A stretch of 64,000 nucleotides of DNA from Akkermansiaceae bacterium (lineage in GTDB: Bacteria > Verrucomicrobiota > Verrucomicrobiia > Verrucomicrobiales > Akkermansiaceae). The notes beneath the pieces were generated by a model, which worked only from the letters and a program-made list of their open reading frames with translations, ran no database searches and had not been told where the DNA came from. Within the stretch, counting starts at the first letter, position 1. The number at the start of each line of letters is the position of its first letter. Made by a program: the position numbers and the translations under genes. Location of the stretch: NCBI GenBank assembly GCA_903908495.1, contig CAIVSK010000222.1, positions 1 to 64,000 of the forward strand, in the 5' to 3' direction. Positions 24,265-33,255 of this stretch are shown one piece after another.

Positions 24265-25500
24265 CTACACAGTGGCTCCAGCGTCCCCCCGCACCAGGGT
24301 CATTACGCACTCCAAGTGGCGGGTGTGCGGGAATAAATCGAATGGCTGGACGTCGCTGAGGGTGTAGCCGGCGGCGCTGAGTTGCTTGAGATCGCGCACC
24401 TGGGTGGCCGGATCGCACGAGACATAGACCACGCGTGCCGGTCCGAACTTGACCAATTGCTCCAGAAACTCCGGCGTGCAGCCCTTGCGCGGCGGATCGA
24501 TCACCACCGCCGTCTGCGCCGCGGGGAAATCCACCTCGTCAAACACCGCCTCCGCCGCTGCCGTTAGAAACCGCACGTTGCCGATGCCGTTGGCCCTGGC
24601 GTTCTTGCGCGCCCATTCGCATGAGGTCTCGGACACCTCCACACCCGCGACCTGGTGGAAATGCCCGGCCAAGGTCAGCGCGAAGAGGCCCGATCCGCAA
24701 TAGGCATCCACCAAATACCGCGCCCCGCCGGCCGCCGCCTGGGTGGCGACGTGGCCGGTGAAGGCCGGCAGAATGAACGGATTGTTTTGGAAAAAATCCC
24801 CTGCTAGAAATCGCAGCGCCAGCCCGCCGACGTGTTCGCACACGGTGGCATTGGCATCGGTCTCGACGCGCCCCTCGGACGCGCGCAACAGGATGGTGGC
24901 CCCCCGTTTAAAGCTGTTGGCGCGGGCCTGCAAACCGGCACGAATCTCCGGCAATGCGGCATTGATCACGTCCATCGCAATCGGGCATTGCGGCACATCG
25001 ATGAGCTGCGAACGCCGGCCGAACGCCAGAAAACCGATCGGACCGAGGTCCCCATCCTTGGCCTTTTCAAAATGCGGGGTGATTTTCGACCGGTAATTCC
25101 AGATTTGCTCCGACGACAAGCACGGGTTCACCGGAAACGTGATGCCGGCCATGTGCTGCATCAATTCGCCCACCTGCCGCGCTTTCCACGCCAGTTGGCT
25201 GGCGTAATCCAAGTGCTGGTACTGGCAGCCACCACATTCGCCGAACAACGGGCAGCGCGGAGCCACCCGCTCCGGCGAGGCAACCAGCACTTCAACCAGA
25301 TCGGCATTCGAGCAATTCTTGTCATTGCGGAACACCCGCGCCCGCACCCGCTCGCCGGGCAGCGTGAACGGCACAAACACCACCCAGCCGTCGATCCGCC
25401 CCACCCCGGCCCCCAGGTTCGTCAGGGCATCGATGGTGATCTCGATCTCCTCGTGGTAAGCAAAGGGCGTTGCAACAAACTTTTTCGGCGGGCGCGGCAT
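24265..25500 (-). CDS. rlmD: 23S rRNA (uracil-5-)-methyltransferase, RlmD/RumA type
   Basis: The protein is about 411 residues. The N-terminal TRAM RNA-binding domain spans residues ~10-70 (LTNLGAGVGRIDGWVVFVP). An iron-sulfur motif CPLFGECGGC with a later Cys (VPQCPIAM) follows. The SAM-binding Rossmann part has FFQNNPFILP, VDAYCGSGLF and VIDPPRKGC. The catalytic Cys lies in YVSCDPATQ, followed by the closing PFDLFPHTRHLECV. The ATG at 25500 is chosen because the longer frame to 25695 has an atypical Cys/Gly-rich leader. It methylates a uridine of 23S rRNA at C5; which position (747 or 1939) cannot be decided here. It is divergent from the DUF2141 gene. Confidence 0.9.
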   Translation of the reverse strand: MPRPPKKFVATPFAYHEEIEITIDALTNLGAGVGRIDGWVVFVPFTLPGERVRARVFRNDKNCSNADLVEVLVASPERVAPRCPLFGECGGCQYQHLDYASQLAWKARQVGELMQHMAGITFPVNPCLSSEQIWNYRSKITPHFEKAKDGDLGPIGFLAFGRRSQLIDVPQCPIAMDVINAALPEIRAGLQARANSFKRGATILLRASEGRVETDANATVCEHVGGLALRFLAGDFFQNNPFILPAFTGHVATQAAAGGARYLVDAYCGSGLFALTLAGHFHQVAGVEVSETSCEWARKNARANGIGNVRFLTAAAEAVFDEVDFPAAQTAVVIDPPRKGCTPEFLEQLVKFGPARVVYVSCDPATQVRDLKQLSAAGYTLSDVQPFDLFPHTRHLECVMTLVRGDAGATV

Positions 25501-25707
25501 GGCAGGCCGCCAGCATGCCCTGATCCCGCGCGCCGGGCAATCGCTTTTCCCGCCCCGGGACACCGATACCCACACTGCCCCCGATCGATTGGCCGCCAGA
25601 ACGTCCGAATTTTGCCGGAATTCCTCAAAAATGCCGGTGTCGGTGGGTGAGCCATTTTGCGCCGCCTCCCTTGCAATCCGGCCGATTCGCGGCACTGTCC
25701 CGCCGCC

Positions 25708-26139
25708 ATGATGAAATTACTGCCCTGCCTCGCCTGCCTCGCCCTGACCGGGCTCAGCGCCACCCCGGCCACCGCCATCGACGTGACCGTCACCGTCAAA
25801 GGCATCCGCAATGACAAGGGCAAGATCGCCGCGCTCGCCTTTTCCAGCAAACCCGGCTTCCCCGATGACGTGGCCCGGGCCATCGCCAAAACAGTCGTGG
25901 ATGCCCGCCAGGGAAGCGTCACACTCACCCTCAAAGACCTCCCCCCCGGCCCCATCGCCATCACCGTGCTGCACGATGAAGACTCCAACGGCAAACTCAA
26001 ACGCAACCTCTTCGGCATCCCGCTCGAAGGCGTCGGAATGTCCCGCAATCCGTTCGACAAACACTTCCCGACCTTCGCCGACGCGACGCTGGACATGCGC
26101 CAATCGAATAAAATCGATATCATGGTCAAATATTGGTGA
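25708..26139 (+). CDS. Secreted DUF2141 family protein
   Basis: The product is 143 residues with a signal peptide ending ATPATA (MMKLLPCLACLALTGLSATPATA). The mature part matches the DUF2141 family of small beta-sandwich periplasmic proteins: DVTVTVKGIRNDKGKIAALAF, LPPGPIAITVLHDEDSNGKL and GIPLEGVGMSRNP. Function in this family is unknown. The start at 25708 places the signal peptide correctly; upstream codons in the frame are unrelated. The next gene, a lipoprotein, follows after 127 bp. Confidence 0.85.
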   Translation: MMKLLPCLACLALTGLSATPATAIDVTVTVKGIRNDKGKIAALAFSSKPGFPDDVARAIAKTVVDARQGSVTLTLKDLPPGPIAITVLHDEDSNGKLKRNLFGIPLEGVGMSRNPFDKHFPTFADATLDMRQSNKIDIMVKYW

Positions 26140-26266
26140 CGCCATCCAGCGGTCACCCGCCAAACAAAACTTCCGGGGAATATCCTTGACGGATCGGGCG
26201 CCGCGTGGCATTCGCGATGGCGTGGGTGAGTTACCCACCTAACCAACAACCCCGACCCCACAAACC

Positions 26267-26653
26267 ATGAAAATCAAACTCTGGATTCCCCTGCTCGCGC
26301 TGCCGCTGGCGTTTGCCTCCTGCGATCGCCAAAAGCCCCAGGATGAAGCCAATCAGCCGAATGCGGAAGCCCAAAAACAGGCCGAAACCGCCAAGCAGGC
26401 TGCCGCCGCGGCCGCCGAAAAGGCCAAACTCGCTGATGACACCGCCGCCAAACTGGCCGCCGATGCCAAGGCCAAAGCCGCCGAGGAAGCCGCAAAGAAG
26501 GCCGCCCCGCCTCCCGCCCCCGTGCTAACCCCGCCGCCGGCCCCCACCCCGCCGCCCACCCCGACCCCGACCCCGACCCCGGCCCCAGCACCCGCCCCTG
26601 AACCGGCCCCCGCCCCCGCTCCGGCAGCTCCGGCAGCGGGCACCCCGCCGTAA
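26267..26653 (+). CDS. Ala/Pro-rich lipoprotein
   Basis: This 128-residue protein has a lipoprotein signal (MKIKLWIPLLALPLAFASC, lipobox FASC, modified Cys at residue 19). Residues ~25-78 are Ala/Lys/Glu-rich heptads (KQAETAKQAAAAAAEKAKLA), probably one coiled-coil or helical rod. Residues ~80-128 are a Pro-Ala/Thr-Pro tail likely to be extended and to span or contact peptidoglycan. The layout recalls structural outer-membrane lipoproteins, but no family is recognised. A strong hairpin terminator follows at 26708. Confidence 0.7.
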   Translation: MKIKLWIPLLALPLAFASCDRQKPQDEANQPNAEAQKQAETAKQAAAAAAEKAKLADDTAAKLAADAKAKAAEEAAKKAAPPPAPVLTPPPAPTPPPTPTPTPTPAPAPAPEPAPAPAPAAPAAGTPP

Positions 26654-26707
26654 GCCGACGGGCTGCACCCGGCAGGTCGCCACAAGCACCCGTCGCGGCA
26701 TCGATTT

Positions 26708-26742
26708 CAGCCGGGATCCCGTTCGTGGATGCCGGCTGTTTT
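26708..26742 (+). terminator. Rho-independent terminator after the lipoprotein gene
   Basis: CAGCCGG and CCGGCTG form a stem that extends inward through ATCC and GGAT past one mismatch, with a 7-nt loop, followed by TTTT. It lies 54 nt after the lipoprotein stop. Confidence 0.65.
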
Positions 26743-26744
26743 GC

Positions 26745-26772
26745 TTGAACTTTTCCCGGCGATTCGTATCGT
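26745..26772 (+). promoter_or_regulatory. Likely promoter of hydG-hydE
   Basis: TTGAAC and TATCGT are separated by 16 nt, directly after the terminator and about 58 nt before the hydG start at 26831. A Shine-Dalgarno-like AAAGGA precedes that ATG. Confidence 0.45.
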
Positions 26773-26830
26773 TTCATCGGCCCCTCAGCGTCAGGCGGCC
26801 ACCGTCGGCCCCCATGGAAAGGAATCCATC

Positions 26831-28240
26831 ATGAAAATCGACACCACCGAGTTGACTTCATTCATCCCCGCGGACGACATATTCCGCTGGCTGGTAAAAA
26901 CCAGAAACCCGCCGCCCGCAAGAGTGCGCGAGGTGATCCGGAAATCGTTGGACAAAAACCGCCTCGAGCCCGAGGAAATGGCCGTGCTCATCAACACCGA
27001 GGACCCGGACTTGGTGGAGGAAATTTTTGCGGGCGCACGCGACCTCAAACAACTCATCTATGGCAACCGCATCGTGCTTTTTGCCCCGCTCTATATCGGC
27101 AACGAATGCATCAACAACTGCCAGTACTGCGGCTTCCGCTCCACCAACACCGAGGTCTCCCGCAAAACCCTCAGCGTCCCCGAACTCGACCGCGAGGTCG
27201 AAGCCCTCGTCAAACGCGGACACAAACGCCTCATCCTCGTCTTCGGCGAACATCCACGCTACGACGCCCGCTTCATCCATGACACCGTCTGCGAGGTCTA
27301 CCGCCAAAAACACGCCAACGGCGAAATCCGCCGCGTCAACATCAACGCCGCCCCCCTCGATGTCGACGGCTTCAAAACAGTCAAAGCCGCAGGTATCGGC
27401 ACCTATCAGGTTTTCCAGGAAACTTATCATCAGCCGACCTATCAGGCAATGCACCTCGCCGGACCGAAGCGCGACTTCCTGTGGCGCCTCCACGCCCTCG
27501 ACCGCGCCCAGCAGGCCGGCATCGACGACGTGGGCATCGGCGCGCTGATGGGATTGTACGACTGGCGCTTCGAGACGATGGGCTTGCTCTATCACACCAT
27601 CCACCTGGAACAGACGTTCAACGTCGGCCCGCACACCATCAGCTTCCCGCGCATCGAACCGGCCATCGGCACCGCCATGTGCAACCACCCGCCCCACGCG
27701 GTGAGCGATTACGACTTCAAGCGGTTGGTGGCCATCCTGCGCCTGTCCGTGCCCTATACCGGCATGATCCTCACCTGCCGCGAATCCATCCAACTGCGCA
27801 ATGAAATCATCCAGTTCGGCGTCTCCCAGATCGATGCCGGCTCGAATATCGGCGTCGGTGCCTATTCGCAGGAGGACGGCGAGTCTTATAAGAAAAGCCA
27901 GTTCGTGCTCAACGACGGCCGCTCGCTCGACCAGGTCATCCGCGAGTTGTGCGACGCGGATTTCCTGCCGAGCTTCTGCACCGCGTGCTACCGCCTCGGC
28001 CGCACCGGCGAGCACTTCATGGAGTTCGCCATCCCCGGCTTCGTCAAGCGCTTCTGCACCCCCAACGCCGTGCTCACCTTTCTCGAATACATGGATGACT
28101 ACTCATCGCCGGAAACCATCCAGGCCGGCATGCGCCAGATCGAGCGCGAACTGCAACGCATGCCTAACGACGAGCGCAAGGCAAAACTGATCGAGCGCAT
28201 GGCCGAGATCCGCGCCGGCAAACGCGATCTGTTCTTCTGA
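26831..28240 (+). CDS. hydG: [FeFe]-hydrogenase maturase HydG (radical SAM)
   Basis: The protein has 469 residues, the normal HydG length. HydG cleaves tyrosine to supply the CO and CN ligands of the hydrogenase H-cluster. The radical-SAM cluster motif is CINNCQYCG (residues ~95-103, CX3CX2C). The C-terminal second-cluster motif is CTACYRLGRTGEHFM with the third Cys 22 residues later (FVKRFCTPNAVLT), as required for HydG and absent from the related ThiH. The start at 26831 has a good ribosome site. hydE follows after 6 nt. No hydF or hydrogenase gene is in this window, so its partner proteins must be elsewhere or absent. Confidence 0.92.
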   Translation: MKIDTTELTSFIPADDIFRWLVKTRNPPPARVREVIRKSLDKNRLEPEEMAVLINTEDPDLVEEIFAGARDLKQLIYGNRIVLFAPLYIGNECINNCQYCGFRSTNTEVSRKTLSVPELDREVEALVKRGHKRLILVFGEHPRYDARFIHDTVCEVYRQKHANGEIRRVNINAAPLDVDGFKTVKAAGIGTYQVFQETYHQPTYQAMHLAGPKRDFLWRLHALDRAQQAGIDDVGIGALMGLYDWRFETMGLLYHTIHLEQTFNVGPHTISFPRIEPAIGTAMCNHPPHAVSDYDFKRLVAILRLSVPYTGMILTCRESIQLRNEIIQFGVSQIDAGSNIGVGAYSQEDGESYKKSQFVLNDGRSLDQVIRELCDADFLPSFCTACYRLGRTGEHFMEFAIPGFVKRFCTPNAVLTFLEYMDDYSSPETIQAGMRQIERELQRMPNDERKAKLIERMAEIRAGKRDLFF

Positions 28241-28246
28241 CCGCAA

Positions 28247-29344
28247 ATGACACAAGCGATCCTAGCCAAAGCCGGCCGTGATGAGGCGTTGACGCCCGCG
28301 GAAATCGGGTCGTTGCTGGCCATCGGCGATGCGGCCGGGTTGCAGGACTTGTACGACTGCGCCTACCGCGTCAAGGCACGGCATGTCGGCAGGGTCGTCT
28401 ATTTCCGCGGGCTCATCGAGGCCTCCAATATCTGCATCAAGGACTGCCATTACTGCGGCATCCGCAAGAGCAACCATAACGTGACGCGGTTCCAGATGGA
28501 TGAAGGTGAAATCCTGCGCGAGGCGCTGTGGGCGTTCGAACATGAGTATGGCTCGGTGGTCATCCAAGCGGGCGAGCGCCAGGACTCGGCACATATCAAC
28601 TTGATAGAACAAGTGCTGCGCCGCATCACCGCGGCCACCGCAGGCGGGCTGGGCATCACCCTATCGTTAGGCGAGCAGACCGCCACCACCTACCGCCGCT
28701 GGCGCGAGGCCGGCGCCCATCGGTACCTGCTGCGCATCGAGACCACCAACCCACAACTCTACCGCTCCCTCCACCCGCCGGATCACGACTTTCAAACCCG
28801 CGTCGACTGCCTCGCGCACCTCAGGAACTCCGGCTATCAAGTCGGTACCGGCGTGATGATCGGCCTGCCCGGCCAGACCCTTGACGACTTGGTCAATGAT
28901 ATCCTTTTCATGCAGGCGATGGACGTGGACATGGTCGGCATGGGACCCTATATCCCACATCACGACACGCCATTGGGCCGACCGCTCTCGCCCATCACGC
29001 CTTCCCATCAACTGGCGGCACTGACGCTGGGACTCAAAATGATCGCCGTGACCCGCATCGTGCTCAGGGACGTCAACATCGCCGCCGCCACCTCGCTCCA
29101 GACCTTGAGCCCCACAGGGCGCGAGATGGGCCTGCGCTGCGGTGCCAACGTCATCATGCCCAACCTGACCGCCGCGGAATTCCGCTGCAATTACACACTC
29201 TACGACAACAAGCCCTGCACCCATGAATCCGCAGCCGCCTGCCGCGAGTGCCTGGCCCGGCGGATCGATCGCCTCGGCGAAACCATCGGCTTCAGCCAGC
29301 AGGGCACCCCCAGGCACTACCTCAAGCGCAACGAAAAACGCTAG
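28247..29344 (+). CDS. hydE: [FeFe]-hydrogenase maturase HydE (radical SAM)
   Basis: This 365-residue radical-SAM protein has the cluster motif CIKDCHYCGIRKSN (CX3CX2C). It shows the HydE hallmarks YRYLLRIETTN-like (HRYLLRIETTNPQLY), GTGVMIGLPGQTLDDL and MGPYIPHHDTPLG. A C-terminal CX7CX2C pattern (CTHESAAACREC) matches the optional second cluster of some HydE proteins. It acts with HydG and HydF to build the diiron part of the H-cluster. It starts 6 nt after hydG, so the two are one operon. The gene ends 220 bp before the convergent L,D-transpeptidase. Confidence 0.92.
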   Translation: MTQAILAKAGRDEALTPAEIGSLLAIGDAAGLQDLYDCAYRVKARHVGRVVYFRGLIEASNICIKDCHYCGIRKSNHNVTRFQMDEGEILREALWAFEHEYGSVVIQAGERQDSAHINLIEQVLRRITAATAGGLGITLSLGEQTATTYRRWREAGAHRYLLRIETTNPQLYRSLHPPDHDFQTRVDCLAHLRNSGYQVGTGVMIGLPGQTLDDLVNDILFMQAMDVDMVGMGPYIPHHDTPLGRPLSPITPSHQLAALTLGLKMIAVTRIVLRDVNIAAATSLQTLSPTGREMGLRCGANVIMPNLTAAEFRCNYTLYDNKPCTHESAAACRECLARRIDRLGETIGFSQQGTPRHYLKRNEKR

Positions 29345-29563
29345 CGGAGGGGGACACTGATACCCCCCCTGCCCGTGCCAACGCGCAACGGCAAGCCGCC
29401 AGGAGGGACGATCTCCGAATCGCCCAAGATCATACAGGGTCAATTGGAAGCGGTTAGCCACCATGCATTGGCTCACCATGGGCCACGGCGGATCGGGAGC
29501 CCCCCCCAGCGCGCAACTCCGATTTCCCGGCGCACCAATATCTCCGCGCACGGCCCATTCGCC

Positions 29564-30190
29564 TCAATCGCCGGGCGTTTCCCCGACCGACGGCATGAGC
29601 CCGTCCAGTTCCGGCCAGGACGGGCCATCGCCGGCGATGATTCTCACCGGCGTGCCGATTTTGGCCGCACCATACAATTTTTCCGCAAACTCGATCGGCA
29701 AGCGGATGCAGCCGTGGGATGCGGTGAAGCCCGGGTGGGGGATTACGCCGCCGTGCATTCCCACTCCCGAGGACGTCAGGCGCATCCAATGCGGCATTGG
29801 CGCCGGAACGTAAACCTCTCCCGCCGGCACCCGCGTGGCGGGCGTCGCGTCGCCGTTGGTCACATTCCCCGCCGCGTCCTCCAACCACCCGAAACTGCCG
29901 GAACGCTTCAAATCCAACTTCTCAGAGATTTTAAAATTGCCTTGGGGCGTCTCATGGCCCGGTTTGCCCGTGCAAATACACGACCAGCCGATGGACCGCC
30001 CACCGCGCTGGTAGGTGGCCCGCTGCCGGGCCAGATCGAGCGTCACCGCCAGTTCGCCCGGCCCGCCATCGTCGGCCCATTCATACAAAATTTGCCGCGC
30101 CTGCGGCACTTCGCGGCGCGGGCTTACAGCGCACGCCGATAAGCCGATGACCAGCCCGGCTCCCATCATCCGTTGCAAAACGGATCGCAT
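29564..30190 (-). CDS. L,D-transpeptidase (YkuD) lipoprotein
   Basis: The product is 208 residues. The ATG at 30190 gives MRSVLQRMMGAGLVIGLSAC, a lipoprotein signal with lipobox LSAC. The YkuD catalytic domain carries ICTGKPGHETPQGNF, VGMHGGVIPHPGF and the active-site motif SHGCIRLPIEFAEKL with the nucleophile Cys. Such enzymes make 3-3 peptidoglycan cross-links or anchor lipoproteins. An open frame continues upstream to 30826, but that part is only antisense to accB. It diverges from accB with ~195 bp between starts. Confidence 0.88.
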   Translation of the reverse strand: MRSVLQRMMGAGLVIGLSACAVSPRREVPQARQILYEWADDGGPGELAVTLDLARQRATYQRGGRSIGWSCICTGKPGHETPQGNFKISEKLDLKRSGSFGWLEDAAGNVTNGDATPATRVPAGEVYVPAPMPHWMRLTSSGVGMHGGVIPHPGFTASHGCIRLPIEFAEKLYGAAKIGTPVRIIAGDGPSWPELDGLMPSVGETPGD

Positions 30191-30385
30191 CCAACCATCC
30201 CACATGCGGCAATAAACTCGCTGTGCCGCTCCGTTGCAAACCCGCATTTGCCGAACCCTGCTCCAGCCAAGCTGCTGGCTGTCGTCGGTTCCGGCTTGAC
30301 CGCGACGGCCAGCCCGGCTACTCTTCGCGCCTTGACGCGGCCTAGTGAGCCGCCTCTGCCTCCCACCCCCCAACCCCTTTCCATC

Positions 30386-30856
30386 GTGGACATCCAGGAA
30401 ATCCGCAGCATCGTCGAACTCATGAATGAGCACGGCCTCACCCTTCTTGACCTCAGTCAAAAGGACTTTCATCTCAAACTCAAGAAAGGGCCGGATCTGG
30501 ACGATCTGCGCGGCTTGCTGGCCAGCCTGCCAACGGTCGCCGCCGCTGCGGCTCCCGCGCCAGCGGCCATCGCCCACGAGGCGCTCGCCGCCGCCGCGCC
30601 GAGCGCCCCCCCCGCGCTCGAAGGCACCGAGATCACCTCGCCGATGGTTGGCACGTTTTACTCCAAGACTTCGCCCGACGCACCGCCTTTGGTCAACGTC
30701 GGCGACGCCATTGCGGTGGGGCAAACCCTCTGCATCATCGAAGCGATGAAGGTGATGAACGAAATCAAGGCGGAGTGTTCCGGCACGCTGCTTGCGGTGG
30801 TGGCCGAAGACGGCTCGCCGGTGCAATTCGGCGACGTCCTGTTCCGCGTCAAATAG
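30386..30856 (+). CDS. accB: Biotin carboxyl carrier protein of acetyl-CoA carboxylase
   Basis: A GTG start at 30386 (VDIQEIRSIVELMNEHGL) gives 156 residues, the usual AccB length; a longer frame exists but is unrelated to the family. The N-terminal helical part is followed by an Ala/Pro linker (~residues 55-75). The biotinyl domain holds TEITSPMVGTFYSKTSPDAPP and the biotinylated Lys in IEAMKVMNEI. It carries biotin between biotin carboxylase and carboxyltransferase in malonyl-CoA synthesis. accC follows after 49 bp in the usual order. Confidence 0.93.
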   Translation: MDIQEIRSIVELMNEHGLTLLDLSQKDFHLKLKKGPDLDDLRGLLASLPTVAAAAAPAPAAIAHEALAAAAPSAPPALEGTEITSPMVGTFYSKTSPDAPPLVNVGDAIAVGQTLCIIEAMKVMNEIKAECSGTLLAVVAEDGSPVQFGDVLFRVK

Positions 30857-30905
30857 TCCGCAGCCTCACCTCTGGATCCAGCCAACCCCCTCCTCCCATC
30901 CCTGC

Positions 30906-32258
30906 ATGTTCAAACGCGTCCTGGTCGCCAATCGTGGCGAAATCGCCCTCCGCGTCGTGCGCGCCTGCCGTGAACTCGGCATCGAGTCCATCGCGGTCTA
31001 TTCCGAGGCCGACGTCGATTCAATGCATGTCCAACTCGCCGATGAGGCAGTGTGCATCGGCTCGGCCCCGAGCAAGAAATCCTATCTGATGCCCGATCGC
31101 ATCATCGCAGCGGCGGAAATCACCGGTGCCGAGGCGATTCACCCCGGCTACGGGTTTCTCTCGGAAAACGCCCGCTTCGCCCAAATCTGCGCCGCGTCCG
31201 GATTCACCTTCATCGGCCCCTCCGCCGAAATCATCGCCATGATGGGCGACAAGGCCACCGCCCGCGCCACCGCCCTGGCCCATGGCGTGCCGGTCACCCC
31301 AGGCTCGGCCATCATGCGCGATCCGGAAACCGCCCTCGCCGAAGCCAGAAAAATCGGCTTTCCGATCATGATCAAGGCCACCGCCGGCGGTGGTGGCCGT
31401 GGCATGCGGCCGTGTTTCAAGGAGGCGGATTTCATCAACCTGTTTTATGCCGCGTCCAACGAGGCGCTGGTGGCCTTTGGCAACGGCGAGTGTTACCTCG
31501 AAAAACTCGTCATTAATCCGCACCATGTGGAGTTCCAGGTGTTTGGCGATTCGCACGGCAATTTCGTCCACCTGTGGGAACGCGATTGCTCGCTGCAGCG
31601 GCGCAACCAGAAAATCATCGAGGAATGCCCATCGCCCCTGCTCACCCCCGAGTTGCGGGCCCGCATGGGCGACGCGTCGGTCAAGCTCATCAGCGCCATC
31701 AATTATCAGAATGCCGGCACCATCGAGTATCTCGTCGATGCCGCCACGCAAGAGTTCTATTTCATGGAAATGAATACCCGGATTCAGGTCGAGCATCCGA
31801 TCACCGAGGAAGTCATGGGTTGTGAACTCATCAAGGAGCAAATCAGCGTCGCCGCCGGCGAACCGCTGTCGCGGCACGTTTACAAGTCCTCTCCCCGCGG
31901 CCATGCCATCGAGTGCCGCATCAACGCCGAGGACCCATATAACAACTTCGCCCCCAGCCCGGGCACCATCGAGTTATGGTACGCCCCCGGTGGTAAAGGC
32001 GTGCGCGTCGATACCCACGTCTATTCCGGCTACACCGTCCCCTCTCACTACGATTCATTGATTGCCAAGCTCATCGTCACCGGTTCCACCCGCGAGATTG
32101 CCGTGGCCCGCATGAAGCGCGCGCTGGGCGAGTTCATGATCCGCGGCATCAAGACCACCATCCCCTTCCAACAGGAAATCATCGCCCATCCGGACTTCGC
32201 CGCCGGCACCTATGACATCGGCTGGGTCGCGCGCTTCCTCGAAGAGCGGAAGTTGTAG
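30906..32258 (+). CDS. accC: Biotin carboxylase of acetyl-CoA carboxylase
   Basis: The protein has 450 residues, canonical for AccC. It starts MFKRVLVANRGEIALRVVRAC and has an ATP-grasp fold with HPGYGFLSENA, the glycine-rich loop KATAGGGGRGMR, EKLVINPHHVEFQVFGD, the catalytic region MEMNTRIQVEHPITEEV, and GHAIECRINAEDP. It carboxylates the biotin on AccB using bicarbonate and ATP. Three nt after the stop, tandem GTTATTG heptamers begin. thiE follows but is probably transcribed with it only by read-through. Confidence 0.95.
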   Translation: MFKRVLVANRGEIALRVVRACRELGIESIAVYSEADVDSMHVQLADEAVCIGSAPSKKSYLMPDRIIAAAEITGAEAIHPGYGFLSENARFAQICAASGFTFIGPSAEIIAMMGDKATARATALAHGVPVTPGSAIMRDPETALAEARKIGFPIMIKATAGGGGRGMRPCFKEADFINLFYAASNEALVAFGNGECYLEKLVINPHHVEFQVFGDSHGNFVHLWERDCSLQRRNQKIIEECPSPLLTPELRARMGDASVKLISAINYQNAGTIEYLVDAATQEFYFMEMNTRIQVEHPITEEVMGCELIKEQISVAAGEPLSRHVYKSSPRGHAIECRINAEDPYNNFAPSPGTIELWYAPGGKGVRVDTHVYSGYTVPSHYDSLIAKLIVTGSTREIAVARMKRALGEFMIRGIKTTIPFQQEIIAHPDFAAGTYDIGWVARFLEERKL

Positions 32259-32260
32259 GG

Positions 32261-32288
32261 GTTATTGGTTATTGGTTATTGGTTGAAG
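32261..32288. repeat. Tandem GTTATTG heptamers
   Basis: Three exact GTTATTG units and a diverged fourth (GTTGAAG) lie between accC and thiE. A shorter copy lies at 41752 right after pyrB. Confidence 0.8.
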
Positions 32289-32292
32289 AAAA

Positions 32293-32916
32293 ATGACTGA
32301 CTCCAGACTATATTGCATATTGGACCTCGGGTACGTCAACGCTGCCGAGGCGGAACAGGCGGTGGCTGCGCTGCTGGCCGGCGGCGCGGACTTGCTCCAA
32401 CTCCGCGCGAAAAACCAGTCGCTCGACCTCATCGAAGCCGTCGCCCGGCGCGTCCTGCCATTGTGCCGGGCCGCCGGCGTGCCCTTCATTCTCAATGACC
32501 ACGCCGGCCTTGCCGCCACACTGGGCGCCGACGGCGTCCACCTCGGCCAGGACGACGGATCGCTCAGCGCGGCGCGCGCCCTAACGGGTGAGACCATGTT
32601 CATCGGCCGCTCCACCCATTCTCTGGGGCAAGCCCGCGCCGCGTTGGCGGAAGGGTTTGATTATATCGGCTTTGGCCCGCTGTTTCCCACGCCCACCAAG
32701 GCGGGGCGACCGGCCATCGGCCTCGCTGATATTGCTGCGATGGAGCACGACGTCGGCTCCCACATCCCCGCGTTTTGCATCGGCGGCATTCACCCCGGTA
32801 ATCTCGCGCCGGTGCTGGCCGCCGGTGCCCGCCGCATCGTGATGGTTTCCGCGTTGCTACAAGCCGCTGACGTCCAAGCCGCCACCCGCGGCGTGGCGAA
32901 TGCCTTGCAGTCATGA
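32293..32916 (+). CDS. thiE: Thiamine-phosphate synthase
   Basis: This 207-residue TIM-barrel enzyme joins hydroxymethylpyrimidine diphosphate and thiazole phosphate. Family motifs are LLQLRAKNQS, FILNDHAGLAATLGADGVHLGQDD, FIGRSTHS, FDYIGFGPLFPTPTK and FCIGGIHPGNL. The start at 32293 is just after the heptamer repeats. No thiamine riboswitch-like fold is apparent upstream, and no other thiamine gene is in the window. Confidence 0.92.
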   Translation: MTDSRLYCILDLGYVNAAEAEQAVAALLAGGADLLQLRAKNQSLDLIEAVARRVLPLCRAAGVPFILNDHAGLAATLGADGVHLGQDDGSLSAARALTGETMFIGRSTHSLGQARAALAEGFDYIGFGPLFPTPTKAGRPAIGLADIAAMEHDVGSHIPAFCIGGIHPGNLAPVLAAGARRIVMVSALLQAADVQAATRGVANALQS

Positions 32917-33255
32917 ACTTCGTGCGGGAGCCAAAAGCGGCTGAGGGCATTGAAATCAAGGATTCTGATGTTTGGTATCCCATCGTGGCGGGAGTTGGAC
33001 ACGTGATACCAAATCGCAGCGCCAGGCTCCGGGCAGGATGCCCGGGCCACGGTGGCGCAGGCATCCAGCCCGCCGCCATTCTTCAGGATGGTATCTCCTC
33101 AAACCTGGTCGAGGTCAGGTGTTCTGAGACTGGGCCTATTTTCACACGGGACCAGTGTCCCCCGGCTCCGCTGGTGGCTGCCACCAGGCAAAAAAACCGC
33201 TTTTTACGCCACATACGCGCTTGTGCAAGGGGCGGGGGGCGGGTATTGCCCCCGC
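32917..33255. other. Intergenic with short hairpins
   Basis: No gene is seen. Perfect short hairpins occur at 33029-33045 (CCGGGCA and TGCCCGG) and 33171-33187 (CTGGTGG and CCACCAG). Neither is followed by a T-run in the thiE direction, so a standard terminator is not supported. Confidence 0.4.

Noticed and set aside
30191-30826. N-terminal extension of the L,D-transpeptidase frame
   Set aside because: Antisense to accB; the lipoprotein signal at 30190 defines the real start.
32259-32292. Thiamine riboswitch before thiE
   Set aside because: Only 34 nt of heptamer repeat separate accC and thiE, with no conserved TPP-aptamer sequence.
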